A stretch of 64,000 nt of DNA. It comes from G965267185 sp965267185. GTDB taxonomy: Bacteria; Pseudomonadota; Alphaproteobacteria; UBA6615. This document shows positions 35,702 through 44,227 of the stretch, piece by piece (position 1 is the stretch's first letter; every line of letters begins with the position of its first letter). Position numbers and translations under genes: made by a program. The stretch covers positions 3,038,001-3,102,000 of the forward strand of contig OZ253937.1 of NCBI GenBank assembly GCA_965267185.1, written 5' to 3'. The notes under the pieces were generated by a model that saw only the letters and a program-made list of their open reading frames with translations, searched no databases and was not told where the DNA came from.

Positions 35702-37015
35702 CTACAGAATAAACTTCGACAGATCGGCGTTTTTGGCCAGTTCCTCGACCCGCTCTTTGACCATTTCGGCATCGATGACAATGGTCTCGCCGCCCCGGTC
35801 GGTCGCCGTAAAGCTGATCTCGTCGAGCAGGCGCTCGATCACCGTATGGAGCCGCCGTGCGCCGATATTCTCGACATTCTGATTGATCTCGGCGGCCAAG
35901 TCGGCGAGCGCGTCGATCGCTTCCTCGGTGAAATCGAGGGTGACATCCTCGGTTTTCAGCAAGGCAACCGACTGGCGGATCAGGCTGTTCTCGGGCTCGC
36001 GCAAGATGCGGCCGAAATCCTCGCGGGTCAGCGCTTTCAACTCGACGCGAATGGGCAGGCGGCCTTGCAATTCGGGCAGCAGATCCGACGGCTTGGCCAA
36101 GTGGAACGCGCCGGAGGCGATAAACAGAATATGGTCGGTTTTGACCGCGCCATGTTTGGTGGCGACGGTAGTGCCCTCGATCAACGGCAGCAAATCGCGC
36201 TGCACGCCTTCGCGGCTCACGTCGGCGCCGCCAACCCGCTCGCTTCTGCCCGTGATCTTGTCGATCTCGTCGAGGAAAACGATGCCGTTATTCTCCACCG
36301 AGTGGAGCGCCTCTTGAACGACCTTTTCGTCGTCGAGCAGCTTGTCGGATTCGTCGGCCATCAGCACTTCGTAGCTTTCCGACACGGTCAGGCGCCGTGA
36401 TGCCGTGCGCTGGCCGAACGCCTTGCCGAGCATGTCGTTTAGATTGATCATGCCCATCTGGGCGCCCGGCATGCCCGGGATATCCATCGTCGGCAGCTGC
36501 ATGCCGCCATGATCGGAGACTTCGATCTCGATTTCCTTGTCGTCGAGCTCGCCGCGCCGCAGCTTCTCGCGGAACGATTGGCGCGTCGCCTCGCTGGCGT
36601 TCTCGCCAACCAGCGCGTCGAGCACCCGCTGCTCGGCGTTGACCTCGGCTTGGGCGCGCACTTCTTTGCGCTTGATCTCGCGGATCATCATGATCGCCTG
36701 CTCGACCAGGTCGCGAACGATCGATTCCACGTCGCGGCCCACATAGCCGACTTCGGTGAACTTGGTCGCCTCGATCTTGATGAACGGTGCGTTGGCAAGC
36801 TTGGCCAGCCGCCGGGAGATCTCCGTTTTACCGACGCCGGTCGGCCCGATCATCAGGATATTTTTCGGCAGCACCTCCTCGCGCAGATCGTCGGAGAGCT
36901 GTTGGCGGCGCCAACGGTTTCGCAGCGCGACGGCGACCGCCCGCTTGGCGTCGTTCTGGCCGATGATGAAGCGGTCGAGCTCGGAAACGATCTCGCGGGG
37001 GGAAAAATTGGTCAT
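35702..37015 (-). CDS. hslU: ATP-dependent protease ATPase subunit HslU
   Basis: AAA+ protein of 437 residues. Walker A is MIGPTGVGKTEISRRL, with the GYVGRDVESIV pore motif. Walker B is GIVFLDEIDKI, and sensor regions including GRLPIRVELKAL follow. The inserted I domain spans about residues 110-235. HslU unfolds substrates for HslV. It overlaps hslV by four bases. Confidence 0.97.
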   Translation of the reverse strand: MTNFSPREIVSELDRFIIGQNDAKRAVAVALRNRWRRQQLSDDLREEVLPKNILMIGPTGVGKTEISRRLAKLANAPFIKIEATKFTEVGYVGRDVESIVRDLVEQAIMMIREIKRKEVRAQAEVNAEQRVLDALVGENASEATRQSFREKLRRGELDDKEIEIEVSDHGGMQLPTMDIPGMPGAQMGMINLNDMLGKAFGQRTASRRLTVSESYEVLMADESDKLLDDEKVVQEALHSVENNGIVFLDEIDKITGRSERVGGADVSREGVQRDLLPLIEGTTVATKHGAVKTDHILFIASGAFHLAKPSDLLPELQGRLPIRVELKALTREDFGRILREPENSLIRQSVALLKTEDVTLDFTEEAIDALADLAAEINQNVENIGARRLHTVIERLLDEISFTATDRGGETIVIDAEMVKERVEELAKNADLSKFIL

Positions 37016-37572
37016 AAGGTTTCGATTGTCAGATTGGTGTTGGTGAAAACGCAGATGTCGGAGGCGATACCCATGGCACGTTCGGCGATCTCTTGGGCCG
37101 ACATATCGTCGCGGTCGATCAACGCCCGCGCTGCGGCCAGCGCGTAGTTGCCGCCCGAGCCGATGGCGATGATGCCGTCATCGGGTTCGAGTACGTCGCC
37201 GGTGCCGGTAAGCACCAGCGAGGTTTCCTTGTCGGCCACCGCCATCATCGCCTCGAGGCGACGCAGATAACGGTCGGTGCGCCAGTCTTTCGCCATTTCC
37301 ACGCAGGCGCGGGTCAGTTGACCCGGGTGCTGCTCCAGCTTCGATTCGAGCCGTTCGAACAACGCGAAGGCATCGGCGGTGGCGCCGGCGAACCCGGCGA
37401 TCACCGAGCCGTCGCCCAGCGGGCGGACTTTGCGCGCCGTCGCCTTGATCACGGTATTGCCGAGGCTAACCTGCCCGTCGCCGGCGATGACCACCTTATC
37501 GCCCTTGCGGACCGACAGGATGGTCGTGCCGTGCCATTGGTCGGAGCCGTTGCCGTTGTCTGCGGTATACAT
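37012..37572 (-). CDS. hslV: ATP-dependent protease proteolytic subunit HslV
   Basis: Protein of 186 residues from MYTADNGNG; an upstream ATG at 37611 would add 13 residues. The catalytic Thr should be in WHGTTILSVRKG, so about 15 residues need removing, as in many alphaproteobacterial HslV sequences. The core motifs VIAGDGQVSLGNTV and IAIGSGGNYALAAARAL are intact. Its 12-mer docks with HslU. hisB is divergent. Confidence 0.96.
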   Translation of the reverse strand: MYTADNGNGSDQWHGTTILSVRKGDKVVIAGDGQVSLGNTVIKATARKVRPLGDGSVIAGFAGATADAFALFERLESKLEQHPGQLTRACVEMAKDWRTDRYLRRLEAMMAVADKETSLVLTGTGDVLEPDDGIIAIGSGGNYALAAARALIDRDDMSAQEIAERAMGIASDICVFTNTNLTIETL

Positions 37573-37757
37573 TCGTTCATCCGTTCTATTTTCGGGCCGG
37601 TTATGGCCCAAACCGCGGCTTGAGGAAATACCGCGGCACCGCTCTCCATTTGGTCATTTGCGCGGCGCGGTCAAGCCTAGCGGGATAGCGTTCGCGTTCC
37701 GTCCCTGCTATGTAGGCGCCGCAGCGCCGCCGGAATACGGCGCTCCAGGAGCCGAAA

Positions 37758-38396
37758 ATGAGTATTCACGAAGTCACCGGGGGCCGCGAGCCAAACGGCC
37801 GCTCGGCCACCGTCACGCGGCAGACCCGCGAAACTGAAATTTCCGTGACCGTCGATTTGGACGGCACGGGCGCCTACGACGTCGAGACCGGCATCGGTTT
37901 TCTCGATCATATGCTCGAGCAGTTGTCGCGCCACAGCTTGATCGATCTGCGGGTGCGTGCGGCGGGTGACCTGCATATCGACTTCCACCACACTACCGAA
38001 GACACCGGCTATGCGGTCGGTGAGGCGATCAGCGACGCGCTCGGCGAGCGGGTCGGCATCCGCCGTTATGGCGATGCGCTGGTGCCGATGGATGAAACCC
38101 TCACGCGGGTGGCCCTGGACGCGTCCAACCGGCCCTATCTGATGTGGCGGGTGCCGTTCACCGCGCCTAAGCTGGGCGAGATGGACACCGAGCTGTTCCA
38201 GGAATGGTTCAAGGCGTTCGTCCAATCGGCCGGCCTTACCCTGCATGTCGAGACACTCTACGGCGAGAACAACCACCATATGGTTGAGTCCTGCTACAAG
38301 GGCCTAGCGCGTTCATTGCGCCAAGCCATCGAAATCGACCCACGCCGCGCGGACGCCGTTCCGTCAACGAAAGGCGTGCTTGGCGGGTCGATGTAG
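37758..38396 (+). CDS. hisB: Imidazoleglycerol-phosphate dehydratase
   Basis: Protein of 212 residues. The metal-binding histidine motifs are GIGFLDHMLEQLSRHS, DFHHTTEDTGYAVG and GENNHHMVESCYKG. It dehydrates imidazoleglycerol phosphate, the sixth step of histidine synthesis. It is monofunctional, without the phosphatase domain of the E. coli enzyme. It heads a his operon (hisB, hisH, hisA, hisF, hisE) into which other genes are inserted. Confidence 0.96.
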   Translation: MSIHEVTGGREPNGRSATVTRQTRETEISVTVDLDGTGAYDVETGIGFLDHMLEQLSRHSLIDLRVRAAGDLHIDFHHTTEDTGYAVGEAISDALGERVGIRRYGDALVPMDETLTRVALDASNRPYLMWRVPFTAPKLGEMDTELFQEWFKAFVQSAGLTLHVETLYGENNHHMVESCYKGLARSLRQAIEIDPRRADAVPSTKGVLGGSM

Positions 38397-38435
38397 CGGT
38401 GGCAATCGTGGTCCCCGTGAGACCGGCGGGCGCAC

Positions 38436-39311
38436 ATGCCAACATCTGAGCGACAAACGGCGATTCCAGGCGAAAGCGCGGCCGTGCGCGACGATGGTGT
38501 GCCCGGAGCGTTGCCGACCTATGTCACGGCGGCGCGCCACGGCCCACTCGTGCGCGCGCGCAAATGGATGGTCGACAGGATGGTGGCGCAGCGCAGCCGC
38601 CGGGCCCGCCGCACGCTGGAGGAGATGCCGGAGCTATGGCGGCTAATGACGGAGGTTGCGGCGGGTACCGCCGTGACCGGTGCGTCCTATTCCGACTACC
38701 TGACCCTCTATGAGCAGGTGCGCACCCACCGCCCGCGGGAAATCCTCGAATGCGGCACCGGCATTTCGACCGTCGTGCTGGCCCAAGCGTTGCGCGACAA
38801 TGCCGCTGAAGACGGTGGTGCGCCGGGCCGGGTGACATCGATGGAAGACGACGCGGACTGGTATCGCACCGCGTGCGAGCGCTTGCCCAACGAGGTTTCG
38901 GATATCGTCGAGATCGTCCACAGCCCGAAGGCGGACGGCTACTACAAGTGTTTCCGCGGCGTGCGTTACGAGGCACTGCCCGAGCGGCCGTATGACTTTG
39001 TGTTTTCCGATGGGCCCGACCGGCACTCGCCGGTCAACGGCGACAAGCTGTTCAACCTCGATCTGATCAACGTCGTGCGCCGGTCGGAACATCCGGTGTG
39101 CGCGGTCGTCGACAACCACTATCTGACATTCTATGTCTTGCAGAAGGTATTCGGGCTCGACAAAGCGCGCTACAGCGTGAGCCACAAACTGATGTTCGTG
39201 GGACCGGTCACCAAAGACGACGTACGCCATTTGAAGAAGGAGACCTTCGTCCCTGACCTGCGCCTGTTTGGAACGACCGAGTTGAAGCTTCGCATGACCT
39301 TGGAGGATTGA
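38436..39311 (+). CDS. Putative class I SAM-dependent methyltransferase-like protein
   Basis: Protein of 291 residues. The N-terminal 90 residues are basic and helical. The central Rossmann-like segment EILECGTGISTVVLAQAL resembles SAM motif I, followed by VTSMEDDADWYRTA as motif II and YDFVFSDGPDRHSPV as motif IV. The substrate is unknown. It lies between hisB and a DUF2628 gene, so it is likely cotranscribed with his genes without being a known pathway member. Confidence 0.6.
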   Translation: MPTSERQTAIPGESAAVRDDGVPGALPTYVTAARHGPLVRARKWMVDRMVAQRSRRARRTLEEMPELWRLMTEVAAGTAVTGASYSDYLTLYEQVRTHRPREILECGTGISTVVLAQALRDNAAEDGGAPGRVTSMEDDADWYRTACERLPNEVSDIVEIVHSPKADGYYKCFRGVRYEALPERPYDFVFSDGPDRHSPVNGDKLFNLDLINVVRRSEHPVCAVVDNHYLTFYVLQKVFGLDKARYSVSHKLMFVGPVTKDDVRHLKKETFVPDLRLFGTTELKLRMTLED

Positions 39312-39327
39312 TGACGGGAGAACGCCA

Positions 39328-39708
39328 GTGAAAACCTATAGCGTCCATTCGCTGCCCTGGTCGGCCATGCGCGGCGGCGAGATGTTGCTGATTAGGGAGG
39401 GATTCAACTGGCCGGCCCTGATCTTCGGGCCGTTCTGGGCGCTTTGGCACGGCATGTGGCGAACCGTGATTGCGCTCCTGGTAATCGGGGCCGTTCTCGG
39501 TGGTATTGGCGCGCTGGCCGGCCTTGCGCCCGATGCCGTGTCGCTCTTGCAGTTTTTGGTTCAGGTTGGGCTCGGCCTTTGGGGCAACGATCTGCGCCGC
39601 TTGGCCGTGGCCCGGCGCGGTTACGTCGAGCGCGCGGTCGTCGCGGGCCGCAACGAAGCTGAAGCCGAGCAACGTTACTTCACGGTTGCCGCACCGGAGG
39701 CGGCCTGA
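39328..39708 (+). CDS. DUF2628 membrane protein
   Basis: Protein of 126 residues. The family pattern LIREGFNWPALIFGPFWALW is followed by one or two hydrophobic helices (VIALLVIGAVLGGIGALAGL and VSLLQFLVQVGLGLWGND). This small inner-membrane family is often found beside hisH in alphaproteobacteria. Function is unknown. Confidence 0.85.
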   Translation: MKTYSVHSLPWSAMRGGEMLLIREGFNWPALIFGPFWALWHGMWRTVIALLVIGAVLGGIGALAGLAPDAVSLLQFLVQVGLGLWGNDLRRLAVARRGYVERAVVAGRNEAEAEQRYFTVAAPEAA

Positions 39709-39717
39709 TAGCTAGCC

Positions 39718-40374
39718 ATGCAAACCGTCGCCATCATCGATTACGGATCGGGCAACCTGCGCTCAGCGGCCAAGGCGTTCGAGCGCATGGCGGCGGAAAC
39801 CGGCCTCGCCCGAGCCATAACGGTCACCGCCGACGCCGCGGTCGTCGCAGCCGCCGACCGGGTGGTCTTGCCGGGCGTGGGTGCGTTTGCCGATTGCCGG
39901 CGCGGGGTGACGGATCCGCCGGGCTTGATGGCGGCGCTCGAAACCGCGGTGATCGAAAAGTCCCGGCCCTTTCTCGGCATTTGCGTTGGCATGCAATTAA
40001 TGGCGGCGCGCGGCCTCGAACATGGCGAAACGCCGGGTTTCGGCTGGATTGCGGGCGACGTGGTGGCGATCGAGCCGGCGTCGCCAGCGCTGAAAATTCC
40101 CCATATGGGCTGGAACGAGCTGAACATATTGGCGCCAGCGCACCCCGTCTTGGCGGGGCTGGGGTCGGGCGATGAGGGACCGCATGCCTATTTTGTCCAT
40201 AGCTATCATCTCGCGGCGGCCGATCGCGGCGACGTTCTGGCGACGACCGATTATGGCGGCCCGATCACCGCGATCGTGGGCCGCGCCAATATGATCGGCA
40301 CCCAATTCCATCCGGAGAAAAGTCAGGCGACGGGGCTGCGCCTCATCGCTAATTTTCTCGACTGGTCGCCGTAG
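39718..40374 (+). CDS. hisH: Imidazole glycerol phosphate synthase glutaminase subunit
   Basis: Protein of 218 residues, a class I glutamine amidotransferase. The nucleophile is in FLGICVGMQLMAARG and the His/Glu pair in GTQFHPEKSQATGL. The N-terminal IIDYGSGNLRSA is typical. It passes ammonia to HisF, encoded 1.3 kb downstream. Confidence 0.96.
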   Translation: MQTVAIIDYGSGNLRSAAKAFERMAAETGLARAITVTADAAVVAAADRVVLPGVGAFADCRRGVTDPPGLMAALETAVIEKSRPFLGICVGMQLMAARGLEHGETPGFGWIAGDVVAIEPASPALKIPHMGWNELNILAPAHPVLAGLGSGDEGPHAYFVHSYHLAAADRGDVLATTDYGGPITAIVGRANMIGTQFHPEKSQATGLRLIANFLDWSP

Positions 40375-40395
40375 GCCGGGGGGGATCAGAACGTT

Positions 40396-40911
40396 ATGGC
40401 TGAAATTCAAGTCGATAGACTGTCAGAGTTCCGTGGCAACGATCTGGCCGATCTGTGCGACGCTGCTGAGGAAGCCATCACGGCGGGCGGCGGGTTCGGC
40501 TGGTTGAAGCCGCCGCGCCGCGATGTGATGGAAGCTTATTGGCGGGGCACGTTGCTAGTCCCTGGGCGCACCGTGTTTATCGGCCGGCTCGACGGGGTGA
40601 TCGCCGGTTCGGCTCAGCTCAACCGGCCACGCCCGAACGCCGAGGCGCAATCGTTTACGGTGACCGTGAGCACGTTCTTCATGGCGCCCTGGGCGCGCGG
40701 CCACGGTTTAGCGCCCGCCATCCTCGAGGCGTGCGAAGATTTGGCCCGCCGCGAAGCCTACACGGTGCTCAATCTCGATGTGAGTGAGACCCAGGAGCGG
40801 GCCATTCAGATATTCGAGGAAAGTGGCTACACGAGATGGGGCGTGCATCCAAAATATGTGCGCATCGCCGGTGAATACGTGCAGGGCTTCTTCTACACCA
40901 AGGACCTCTAG
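40396..40911 (+). CDS. GNAT family N-acetyltransferase
   Basis: Protein of 171 residues. Acetyl-CoA-binding motif A is represented by FMAPWARGHGLAPAILEA, followed by LNLDVSETQERAIQIFEESG. The substrate is not evident. It lies between hisH and hisA with short gaps, so it is probably transcribed with the his genes. A role in histidine metabolism is not implied. Confidence 0.85.
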   Translation: MAEIQVDRLSEFRGNDLADLCDAAEEAITAGGGFGWLKPPRRDVMEAYWRGTLLVPGRTVFIGRLDGVIAGSAQLNRPRPNAEAQSFTVTVSTFFMAPWARGHGLAPAILEACEDLARREAYTVLNLDVSETQERAIQIFEESGYTRWGVHPKYVRIAGEYVQGFFYTKDL

Positions 40912-40926
40912 AGCTTCAGCCGCGCC

Positions 40927-41661
40927 ATGATCCTGTTTCCCGCTATCGATCTGAAAGACGGCCAGTGCGTGCGCCTGTTGCGCGGCGATATGGACCAGGC
41001 CACCGTGTTCAGCGACGATCCCGCGGCACAGGCGGCGGCCTTCACCGATGCCGGCGCCACATGGTTGCATATCGTCGACTTGAACGGCGCGTTTGCAGGC
41101 GAGCCGGTCAATCGTGCGGCGGTCGAAGGAATATTGGGAGCCGCCAAATCCGTGGGCGCGCAGGTTCAGTTGGGCGGCGGTATTCGCGATCTTGCAACAA
41201 TCGAGATGTGGCTTGGCGCGGGGGTGGCCCGTGTCATCCTCGGTACGGCGGCGGTCAAGGATCCCGATATGGTCAAGCAGGCCTGCCAGCAATTTCCCGG
41301 ACAGGTCGCCGTCGGGGTCGATGCCCGTGGTGGCAGGGTGGCCGTCGAGGGCTGGGCGGAAACCGCCACGTTGACAGCAACCGAGCTTGGCACCCGGTTC
41401 GAAGATGTCGGGGTCGCCGCCATCATCTATACCGATATCGACCGGGACGGCGCGCTTGAAGGCGCCAATGTGGCCGCCACGGCAGCGCTTGCGCGGGCCC
41501 TCACGACGCCGGTCATCGCCTCGGGCGGGGTGTCGTCGCTGGCCGATCTGGAACGGCTAAAGCCCCACGAGGCCGATGGCGTCGTTGGCGTTATCAGCGG
41601 CCGCGCTATATATGACGGGCGGCTCGACCTGGTGGCGGCCCTAGAATTTCTGCAAAACTAA
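40927..41661 (+). CDS. hisA: Phosphoribosylformimino-5-aminoimidazole carboxamide ribotide isomerase
   Basis: TIM-barrel isomerase of 244 residues. The catalytic Asp is in FPAIDLKDGQCVRLLRGD and the second Asp in YTDIDRDGALEG. Phosphate-binding loops are QLGGGIRD and ASGGVSSLADL. It carries out the Amadori rearrangement before HisFH. hisF follows after five bases. Confidence 0.97.
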   Translation: MILFPAIDLKDGQCVRLLRGDMDQATVFSDDPAAQAAAFTDAGATWLHIVDLNGAFAGEPVNRAAVEGILGAAKSVGAQVQLGGGIRDLATIEMWLGAGVARVILGTAAVKDPDMVKQACQQFPGQVAVGVDARGGRVAVEGWAETATLTATELGTRFEDVGVAAIIYTDIDRDGALEGANVAATAALARALTTPVIASGGVSSLADLERLKPHEADGVVGVISGRAIYDGRLDLVAALEFLQN

Positions 41662-41666
41662 ATGCC

Positions 41667-42443
41667 ATGCTGAAAGTCCGTGTCATACCCTGTCTCGACG
41701 TCAAAGACGGCCGCGTCGTCAAAGGCGTCAACTTCGTCGATTTGCGCGATGCCGGCGATCCGGTGGAGCAGGCGAAAGTCTACGACCGCGAAGGCGCCGA
41801 CGAGTTGTGCTTTCTCGATATCACCGCGTCGAGCGACAATCGCGACATCATCTTCGACGTAGTGTCGCGCACGGCGGAGGCCTGCTTTATGCCGCTGACC
41901 GTGGGCGGTGGGGTGCGCACCCTCGACGATATCCGCCGCTTGCTCCTCGCCGGCGCCGACAAGGTGTCGATCAACACCGCGGCAGTGAAAACGCCGGAGT
42001 TCGTGCGCGAAGCGGCAGAGAAATTCGGCAGCCAGTGCATCGTCGTCGCTATCGACGCCAAGGCGACAGGCCCGGACACATGGGAAGTCTTTACCCATGG
42101 GGGCCGCAACCCGACCGGTATCGACGCGGTCGAATGGGCCAAGCGAATGGAATCTTACGGTGCTGGCGAAATTCTCCTGACCTCCATGGACCGCGACGGC
42201 ACCAAGGCTGGGTTCGATGTGGCGCTGACCCGCGCGATCGCCGATGCGGTATCGATCCCGGTCATCGCATCGGGCGGGGTCGGTACTTTGGACCACATGG
42301 TCGACGGCGTTCGCGAGGGCCATGCCTCGGCGGTGCTCGCAGCGTCGATTTTCCACTTCGGCGAACACTCGATTGCCGAAACCAAGGCGCACATGGCGGC
42401 CGCCGGCGTGGCCGTGCGGCCGGTCGGCGAGAAAGCGGAGTAG
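41667..42443 (+). CDS. hisF: Imidazole glycerol phosphate synthase cyclase subunit
   Basis: TIM barrel of 258 residues with N-terminal PCLDVKDGRVVKGVNFVDL (catalytic Asp) and the second Asp in LLTSMDRDGTKAGFD. It uses ammonia from HisH to close the imidazole ring, yielding IGP and AICAR. Full length. hisE starts four bases after its stop. Confidence 0.97.
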   Translation: MLKVRVIPCLDVKDGRVVKGVNFVDLRDAGDPVEQAKVYDREGADELCFLDITASSDNRDIIFDVVSRTAEACFMPLTVGGGVRTLDDIRRLLLAGADKVSINTAAVKTPEFVREAAEKFGSQCIVVAIDAKATGPDTWEVFTHGGRNPTGIDAVEWAKRMESYGAGEILLTSMDRDGTKAGFDVALTRAIADAVSIPVIASGGVGTLDHMVDGVREGHASAVLAASIFHFGEHSIAETKAHMAAAGVAVRPVGEKAE

Positions 42444-42447
42444 CCAG

Positions 42448-42795
42448 ATGGCCGATAATCGAACTGCCGCGGCGCTCGACCGGCTCTTTGCCATTGTCGA
42501 ATCGCGCAAGGGCACCGATCCGGGATCGTCCTACACCGCGAAGCTGCTTGCCGGCGGTACGCCGGCGATCACCGCGAAAGTCACCGAAGAGGCTGCCGAG
42601 ACGGTCGCCGCGGCATTGGGCGAGGGCCCCGACGCGCTTACCCGCGAAAGCGCCGACTTGCTCTACCATCTGTGTGTCTTGTGGGCCGACCAAGGCATTC
42701 GCCCAGACGATGTTTGGGCCGAACTGGCGCGCCGCGAAGGCATGTCGGGGCTCGAAGAGAAGGCGTCGCGGGGCAGAGACAACAGCGAGGAATAG
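42448..42795 (+). CDS. hisE: Phosphoribosyl-ATP pyrophosphatase
   Basis: Protein of 115 residues of the MazG-like fold. Motifs are GSSYTAKLLAGGTPAITAK and VTEEAAETVAAAL, followed by RESADLLYHLCVLWAD. It hydrolyses phosphoribosyl-ATP, the second step of histidine synthesis. Stand-alone, not fused to HisI. Confidence 0.94.
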   Translation: MADNRTAAALDRLFAIVESRKGTDPGSSYTAKLLAGGTPAITAKVTEEAAETVAAALGEGPDALTRESADLLYHLCVLWADQGIRPDDVWAELARREGMSGLEEKASRGRDNSEE

Positions 42796-42800
42796 GGGCT

Positions 42801-43169
42801 ATGGCTTACGATTCTGAGAACATATTCGCTAAAATCCTGCGCGGCGAAATCCCTTGCGACAAAGTCTATGAAAACGAGCATGCGCTGGCATTTCGCGACA
42901 TCAATCCGCAGACGCCGACCCACATTCTGATCATCCCCAAGGGTGCTTACGTGTCGTCGGATGATTTCACCGCCAATGCGAGCGACGCGGAACTGGCGGA
43001 ATTCCTGCGCGCGGTCGGTCATGTGGCCCGCGAAGCCGGCCTCGTCGAGCCGGGTTATCGCATGCTCGCCAACCACGGCCGGGACGCCCACCAGGAAGTG
43101 CCCCATTTTCACGTCCATGTTTTCGGCGGCAAGAATCTCGGCCGGATGATAAAGCCCGTGGACAAATAG
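42801..43169 (+). CDS. HIT family purine nucleotide-binding protein
   Basis: Protein of 122 residues. The histidine triad HFHVHVFGG and the start NIFAKILRGEIPCDKVYE place it in the HINT branch, purine phosphoramidases that act on AMP-amine conjugates. It follows hisE by five bases, as in other alphaproteobacteria. Confidence 0.93.
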   Translation: MAYDSENIFAKILRGEIPCDKVYENEHALAFRDINPQTPTHILIIPKGAYVSSDDFTANASDAELAEFLRAVGHVAREAGLVEPGYRMLANHGRDAHQEVPHFHVHVFGGKNLGRMIKPVDK

Positions 43170-43255
43170 CGCCGCCACGGTCTTGCTCGGCGCCTCCCGA
43201 TAGGCCAGAATTATCCAAGGTTCTGGTGTAGAATAATAAGAATCAGGGAACGCGC

Positions 43256-44113
43256 ATGAGCTACGAAAGTTTCACACTGCACGAAATGTCGCCCGCGTGC
43301 GGCGGCATCATCGAAGGCATCGATCTTTCTCAAGATTTGTCCAACCGGCAGTTCGATGAGATCCACGAGGCGTTGCTTGACCGCACGGTCATCGTGTTTC
43401 GCGATCAGCACATCACGCCCGACCAACAGGTCGCGTTCGCCCGGCGGTTTGGCGAGCCCCAGCCGGCGGCGGTGTCCGGATTTGAAAAAAGCAAAGACAA
43501 TCCGGAAATCGATATCCTCGAATACGATGCCGACAACCCGCCCCATGTGACACGCGATCTGTGGCACACTGACTTCGCCGGCACCGAACGGCCAACCATG
43601 GGGACGGTGCTCTACGCCAAGGATATCCCACCGCGCGGTGGCGACACGGTTTGGGTCAACATGGTTGCAGCCTACGAGGCGCTGTCCGACCGGATGAAGG
43701 CCCATCTCGACGGGCTGTCGGCCTATAACGATTCCTACCAGCCCTACGATGAACATGTCCGCCCGGATATGTGGGAAGGCCAGGGCACCGAGTATCTCAA
43801 AGACAAGCGCGACGCTTACCGTCCGGTGTTGCATCCGGTCGTGCGTACCCATCCGGTCACCGGCAAGAAAGGGCTGTTCGTCAATGAATCGATGACCAGC
43901 TTGATCAAGGGTGTCGACAAGCGGGAAAGCGATTTCCTGCTACGCTATCTGTTCGATTATCTGCGCACGCCCGAGTTCAACTACCGCCACAAGTGGCAGA
44001 CCAACGATCTGGCGGTGTGGGACAATCGGCTGTCGCTGCATTACGCGCTGTTCGACTACATCGACCACCGCCTGATGCATCGCATCGTGATCCAGGGAGA
44101 TGTGCCGTACTAG
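43256..44113 (+). CDS. TauD/TfdA family 2-oxoglutarate dioxygenase
   Basis: Protein of 285 residues. The iron ligands are HxD in LWHTDFAGTERP and the distal His in HRLMHRIVIQGD, with the 2-oxoglutarate Arg following. VWDNRLSLHYAL is a family segment. Possible substrates include taurine, alkyl sulfates and aryloxyalkanoates; no transporter or sulfur genes sit nearby to choose among them. Confidence 0.88.
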   Translation: MSYESFTLHEMSPACGGIIEGIDLSQDLSNRQFDEIHEALLDRTVIVFRDQHITPDQQVAFARRFGEPQPAAVSGFEKSKDNPEIDILEYDADNPPHVTRDLWHTDFAGTERPTMGTVLYAKDIPPRGGDTVWVNMVAAYEALSDRMKAHLDGLSAYNDSYQPYDEHVRPDMWEGQGTEYLKDKRDAYRPVLHPVVRTHPVTGKKGLFVNESMTSLIKGVDKRESDFLLRYLFDYLRTPEFNYRHKWQTNDLAVWDNRLSLHYALFDYIDHRLMHRIVIQGDVPY

Positions 44114-44227
44114 ATGCTGCTGCAAACCGTGTAATTGGCGCTCCGCAGTCAGCAAATAAGGGAATATTAACCTTACTCACGCATCAATACCGTGTCTTTC
44201 GCCCCCATGATTTCGGACACGGTAACG

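Noticed and set aside
35618..36400. 260-codon frame on the plus strand opposite hslU
   Set aside because: hslU is unambiguous, and this frame has no recognisable domain and biased composition.
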